A stretch of 64,000 bases of DNA from Dioscorea cayenensis subsp. rotundata (Eukaryota; Streptophyta; Magnoliopsida; Dioscoreales; Dioscoreaceae): positions 15,903,430 through 15,967,429 of the forward strand of contig NC_052475.1 in assembly GCF_009730915.1 (NCBI RefSeq), written 5' to 3'. The position numbers were made by a program, and so were the translations under genes. Shown one piece after another: positions 60,086 through 64,000 of this stretch. Below the pieces are notes generated by a model. The model saw only the letters and a list, made by a program, of their open reading frames with translations, did not search any database and had not been told where the DNA came from. The number at the start of each line of letters is the position of its first letter. The first letter of the stretch is position 1.

Positions 60086-61108
60086 CTAATCCGTAGGGAG
60101 GCAGTGAGTAGAAGATGGTGGAGCAGGAGAGACCTGGACAGAATGTGCCTGCTGGTGGGTGTGAGGTAGTGGGAGAAGAGGTGGTGAAGAAGCAATGCGC
60201 GAAAGTCCACGCTGCTTCTTCTGACACTCACGCTCAAGATGACCAAATATGCCATAGTAGTGACAAACCACAGTGCGTTTCGGCCTTGTAGAAGAAGAAG
60301 AAGGCCGAGATGAGACAAGAAGGGCCGGGGGTCTAGTAGATGAGGGTGAGGAGGCAGGAGGCAGGTGAGAAACAACAAGAGTACTACTCTCCCCTGTGAA
60401 GGAAGCCCGGAGACGGGTTTCCTCAGCACGAACAAAGGTGAAGGCATCATCGAAAGAGTAGACTGACGGAGCATGAAGTAACTGAGCCCGGGTTTGCTCA
60501 AACTCGGGACGAAGGCGCATAATGTACTCATACATACACCGTGTCTCATCATGGCTACGGCGATGAGAGCAAGACTCAGAATAAGTAAGGATCTGGGCAG
60601 CATGAACAGTATAGTAAGGAGGAGTCAGAGCATCAATTTGACGCCATAAGGCACAATATCGACTATAGAACTGGTCGACAGTGTCCTCGCTCGGCTGGAG
60701 ACTAGTGAGAGCTTGGTATAAGGTGTAAAGTTGTGCCTGACTGGAACCACAGTAGCAGCACTCAAGATAGTCCCACATCTCCCGAGCGGTGAAAAGATCA
60801 GCAATCTGAGTACGAATGTCAAGAGTGACCATCTGATAAATCATTATCTTGGCTGTAGAATTATCAGCAGCCCATTTCTTAAACTGCTGCTCAAATGCCG
60901 TGAGAAGAGCAGAGGCCTCCATGGAGGGAATGATGTCAGAGAGAGCAGGATAGGAACCGTCAACGTGGCGAAGAACTCGGATGGCATCTAGAATCCGCTT
61001 AATAATGAGTCGCCAAGCAATGTAGTTGGTGCCATCAAGCACCACATCTGAATAATGAAGATTGCGGTGACGCATCTCAGGTAGCACCCCACTGAATTCG
61101 ATAAGCAT
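60086..61108 (-). pseudogene. Copia gag of the composite element
   Basis: A long frame from ATG 61108 (MLIEFSGVLPEMRHRNLHYS) carries LDGTNYIAWRLIIKRILDAI, MVTLDIRTQIADLFTAREMW, SLQPSEDTVDQFYSRYCALW and FDDAFTFVRAEETRLRASF, a Ser/Pro-rich linker, and a zinc knuckle in which the second Cys reads Tyr (CHYYGIFGHLEREC). It packages the element RNA in related copies. The frame is uninterrupted but shifts relative to pol. Upstream, 61110-61645 is a GC-rich leader, without a supported gene, up to the primer-binding site. Confidence 0.85.
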
Positions 61109-61634
61109 CCATTTTTTTTTTGTTTTTTGTTTTTTAATACAATCACATGTGCATAGTATAATCACATCAAGGTCTTTTCTTTAGAAGACAAGGAGTCACG
61201 TCATCTTGGTTTCTTGTGTTTGTAAAAGGCTGAAAAGCATTGATTCTAAGAGATTTGGAGAAAAAGAGAGAGGCTGGTCGGCTAAGCTGACAAGCGAGAT
61301 CATCCGGCATGAGTGGCGTGGTCGACGAGCGAAACGGTGCAAAGGGCTATCATGCGCGACGGGCGCAGTACTAAGCGAGTCTTGGGTCATGGCAAGGCCA
61401 GGCCACGGGGTGGTGCTATCGTGCAAAGCGCACAGGGTGTCATGCAAGTGGTAGTGTCGGTGCGAGTCCGGAGATCTTTTTTTATGAATGAATGAGGGGA
61501 TGAAAAGATGAAGAAGAAAAGAAGAAAGAAGAAAGGGCTGGGGATGTATAGAGTGAAGGATGAAGTGGCCGGAAAGGTGGTCGGAGAGATGGCTGGAGAG
61601 GTAGCCGGAGAAGATGGCTGGAGGAAGGTACCTA

Positions 61635-61645
61635 GTCTGATACCA
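61635..61645 (-). other. Outer primer-binding site of the composite element
   Basis: Reads TGGTATCAGAC on the minus strand, directly next to the right LTR-A. The last bases have drifted from the tRNA-Met complement. Confidence 0.7.
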
Positions 61646-61757
61646 TGTTACATAGGGACCCACCACCTTAACTTCTCCGTAACTGCAGTTGTGGGGAAGG
61701 TTTGGTAAGGGTATATGAAGCTAGAGGGAATTGGACTTGAGGCACTACGTCCCAATA
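61646..61757 (-). repeat. Right LTR-A of the composite element
   Basis: 112 bp, direct repeat of 56368-56504 with a ~25 bp deletion after GAATTGG and a terminal CA to TA change. Confidence 0.8.
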
Positions 61758-61762
61758 GAGGT

Positions 61763-63380
61763 ATCGTCAATTTAGCAGTTAACTTGTTGATGGACAATAA
61801 GCTATAAGATAAACCTGGGATATGGAACACATTAGAAAGAGAAAGATAAGGACCAAGATTAACAAAACCAACACTGACAACCTTTAAAGAAGATCCATTA
61901 GCAAGTGTGATAAACCGATCACCATACGAAGGTTTATAAGATGAGAAAAGATGGCGAGTAATGGCCATATGATCAAAGACACCTGAATCAATTATTCAAG
62001 GTTTACTAAGATTTGTTAAATTGGCGATGGAAGATAAAGTTGTTCCTAGGTGTACCATAAGACATGAATTGGGTAATGATGTACCAGAAAGGAGCTTATT
62101 GAGGTGATCTAATTGCTCTTTGGAGAATGAAACATCTGGAGCAGATTGAAATGAGGCTTGAAGATCTTTGTCATTATTATCACAAAAACGTTTTAGGAAC
62201 CTGATCTGTAGCCTTTCTGTTAAGCTTCCAATATTGCGTCTTCATACTAATGACCAAGTGGTCTATTGGTAGCCGGGTCCCCAATAGAACCTTTTACAAG
62301 TGGTGAGAGTTTGAATTTTCAGTGAGGGCATATTTCTGGGAGTGTGAGTAGCGGTTGTGTGCGGGTGGTCCTAGCGCTCATGTGTGCGTGGGCCCCGCTC
62401 CCACTTGCTCCGCCGAGGCTTGTGCATGTCCCTGCCTTTCTTAGCGGCTAGGTGGCTCGTCTTGGCAAAATTGCTCCTTCATGTGATAGGATAGTTTACA
62501 GTGATAACACCATGTGGGATTCTTGTCCCTCTTATTGAGATCCTCATGTTGCCGAGCTACCATAGCATACGGGTCCTTAGTGGGTGAAGAAAAAGAAAAG
62601 TAAAAAAAGGCCTAAGCATAACATGTTTGCAATCTTCTTCATGCCGAACTTCAGTAAAGATTTCATCAATACTTGGCAAAGGTGTGATGCCAACGATACA
62701 TCCTTGAACATCATCCAAAAGGAGTAAGACTAGTAAGGAAATTGTAGATACGCTCATTAATTAACATCTTGCGATACATTTCTGTATCAGCTATATCACG
62801 CCAAACTTACTGATTTTATAAATCTAGTTCTTGCAATAATTACTGATTTTATAAATCTAGTTATTTTTTTAATTTTACCAAAGCATTGAAATAGTAAGTG
62901 ATTGTGTTATGCTCTTGGAAGACTGTGAGCTCGGTTTTGTAGATCAAACATTTGAGAAGAATCAACAAAGTTAGAATAGGTCAAAGTGACAACATCCCAA
63001 AATGCTTTGTAATTGGATATAACAGATAGATTTCTGCTATGTTAACTTCTACGGAATGAATAAGCCAGAACATGACCATGGAGTTATGAATATTCCATAT
63101 GGATAAAGATAGATCATTAGCTGCTAATTGTATGATAAAGCGATCCAAATATCCAAACTTTCCTTTCTCTCAAATCACTAGTTAAATAAACTGAGATCAT
63201 TGAAGAAAATTACTAAAATTCAATTTGAAAGGAGTATTTTGGATCGATAAGGAATATTCTGAGAAGGGAGTGGGATCGATTGTAGGGATAGATTGAGAGG
63301 TATTAAAATATACCAAAATCATTGCCTCTACGTGTCCAAACTATTAGCATTTCCTTCAACTTTCAAATATGTCTTTTTAT
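61763..63380 (-). pseudogene. Decayed Ty1/copia element C, gag to protease part (right half)
   Basis: Minus-strand frames give a UBN2-type gag (near 63000 FWDVVTLTYSNFVDSSQMFD; near 62700 DDVQGCIVGITPLPSIDEIF and TEVRHEEDCKHVML), a decayed zinc knuckle (CYHCKLSYHMKEQF) interrupted by a SINE, a linker KEQLDHLNKLLSGTSLPNS, and a protease whose active site reads IDSGVFDHMA, followed by FITLANGSSLKVVSVGFVNL and NVFHIPGLSYSLLSINKLTA. The frame is lost at the composite insertion (61758) and the element continues at 56362. Scattered stops mark it as inactive. Confidence 0.8.
62243..62457 (+). mobile_element. tRNA-derived SINE inside copia element C
   Basis: 215 bp related along its length to the SINE at 53094-53322 (shared GTCTATTGGTA, GTGGTGAGAGTT, CCCACTTG). 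The hexamer CGTCTT flanks both sides (62237-62242, 62458-62463). It interrupts the gag zinc-knuckle region of the copia element. Confidence 0.7.
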
Positions 63381-63392
63381 ACTCTGATACCA
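63381..63392 (-). other. Primer-binding site of copia element C
   Basis: Reads TGGTATCAGAGT on the minus strand, eleven of twelve bases as expected for initiator tRNA-Met. The 5' LTR should begin at 63393, but its first bases read TA rather than TG. Confidence 0.7.
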
Positions 63393-64000
63393 TAAAAGCA
63401 TACAAGAAAGGAAGTAACCATAAAAAATTCACTGCTTACTTCCTCTTCAAAGATGTAAAACATACAAACTCAACTTTTACAACTCTCACATCTTTCTTTT
63501 ATACTATTTACATGAGTTAGAGAATAAAATTTGAATTCCTAAAAATAAGAAAACTCACTTAGTTCTTTTCACTCATTCTAGAAATTCCAACAATACACCA
63601 TTATAGCATGACACTTTAGAGAAGCAATTTTAAACAATTGAAAGAAAATTGTTTCAAGATAATCTACAACTAGTCAAGATGAACAACAAAACAGAGAATG
63701 TGTTAAACATGGTAATAGCTATGCAAAATCAACATCATGTCTCCAATAACTTGTTCTACCAAAAGATAATAATAGGCTTTCTATAATTGCCTTTGAAATA
63801 CAAATGGGTTAAAATCTAAGATTTATCATGTGATCATTAGCATACTTAACTGAAATAGTTCTTTATCTTAATTACTGTTAACCATGTTTTGAAACTATTC
63901 TAGAATTTATTTTGTTAAAACATACCAATATTGGGTTAAATTTTTTTGAATATGTTGGTCACTACGGAATTAGTCTTGTGAAATTGCTACAAAACTTTCA
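63393..64000. other. Probable 5' LTR of copia element C and flanking AT-rich DNA
   Basis: The position next to the primer-binding site implies that an LTR starts at 63393. Its far end cannot be fixed because no second copy is present in the window; CCAACA near 63585 is one candidate. No gene is seen to the window end. Confidence 0.35.

Larger units (their letters stand above)
56368..61757 (-). mobile_element. Composite retroelement: short-LTR (TRIM-like) ends around a Ty1/copia body, TSD GAGGT
   Basis: GAGGT flanks both ends (56363-56367, 61758-61762). The outer LTRs (A) are 137 bp at 56368-56504 and 112 bp at 61646-61757, starting TGTTACATAGGGACCC and ending GTCCCAACA (decayed to AATA on the right; the right copy also lacks about 25 bp). 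After left LTR-A come a polypurine tract, a 91 bp interior and a primer-binding site, then a different LTR (B, 56596-56764), then a second polypurine tract, a full copia gag-pol, a second primer-binding site and right LTR-A. The whole sits inside copia element C. Confidence 0.8.

Noticed and set aside
61206..61708. GC-rich plus- and minus-strand frames in the leader before gag
   Set aside because: The segment lies between the primer-binding site and gag, and the frames have no conserved motif; treated as an untranslated leader.

Overview
The window looks like nuclear DNA of a flowering plant. It is AT-rich, its genes have GT-AG introns, and most of it is transposable elements of plant type (MULE, CACTA, hAT, PIF/Harbinger-type MITE, Ty1/copia, solo LTRs, tRNA-derived SINEs). 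Only two intact host genes are visible, both in the first 7.5 kb. The species cannot be fixed from the sequence.

Genes (1-7600). After a broken open-frame fragment at the left edge and AT-rich intergenic DNA comes a complete four-exon gene for a KDEL-tailed papain-type cysteine endopeptidase (2513-3844, +, 360 aa). About 2.7 kb further on lies a complete two-exon gene for a cytosolic-type peptide methionine sulfoxide reductase A (6514-7441, -, 190 aa).

MULE block (7601-23742). A Mutator-like element starts 159 bp upstream of the MSRA start codon. Its terminal inverted repeats are recognisable at both ends, but the left one is split by a 2.4 kb nested insertion that carries two LTR-like arms in inverted orientation. 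Its transposase gene is broken by a 5.2 kb CACTA element, which itself carries a PIF/Harbinger-type MITE and a decayed En/Spm-associated ORF, and by a 2.1 kb solo LTR with target-site duplication (TSD) CAAAC. Without these insertions the MULE is about 6.4 kb.

Middle (23743-44706). Here are a SINE, a full-length but decayed Ty1/copia element (24408-29476, minus, TSD TATTC), a diverged ~310 bp tandem repeat holding a solo LTR, a MULE DNA-binding-domain scrap, two MITEs (one a GC-rich hAT type with an 8 bp TSD), a probable solo LTR, and a decayed hAT transposase gene split by a 2.7 kb solo LTR. That LTR contains a GC-richer stretch that may be organellar DNA.

Right side (44707-64000). A 7.2 kb CACTA element (TSD TGA) has a long array of short AT-rich repeats at its right end and exon-like pieces of an unrecognised membrane-protein gene inside it, with no transposase seen. 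Further right, a decayed copia element is cut in two by a 5.4 kb composite (TSD GAGGT) with an LTR-A / short interior / LTR-B / full gag-pol / LTR-A layout. Two related SINEs lie nearby, one of them inside the split copia.

Functionally, only the protease (cell-death and secretory-route proteolysis) and MSRA (protein repair) look able to make working proteins. Everything else records repeated nested transposition. Many coding frames carry Trp-to-stop or Arg-to-stop changes of the kind expected from decay of methylated cytosines.
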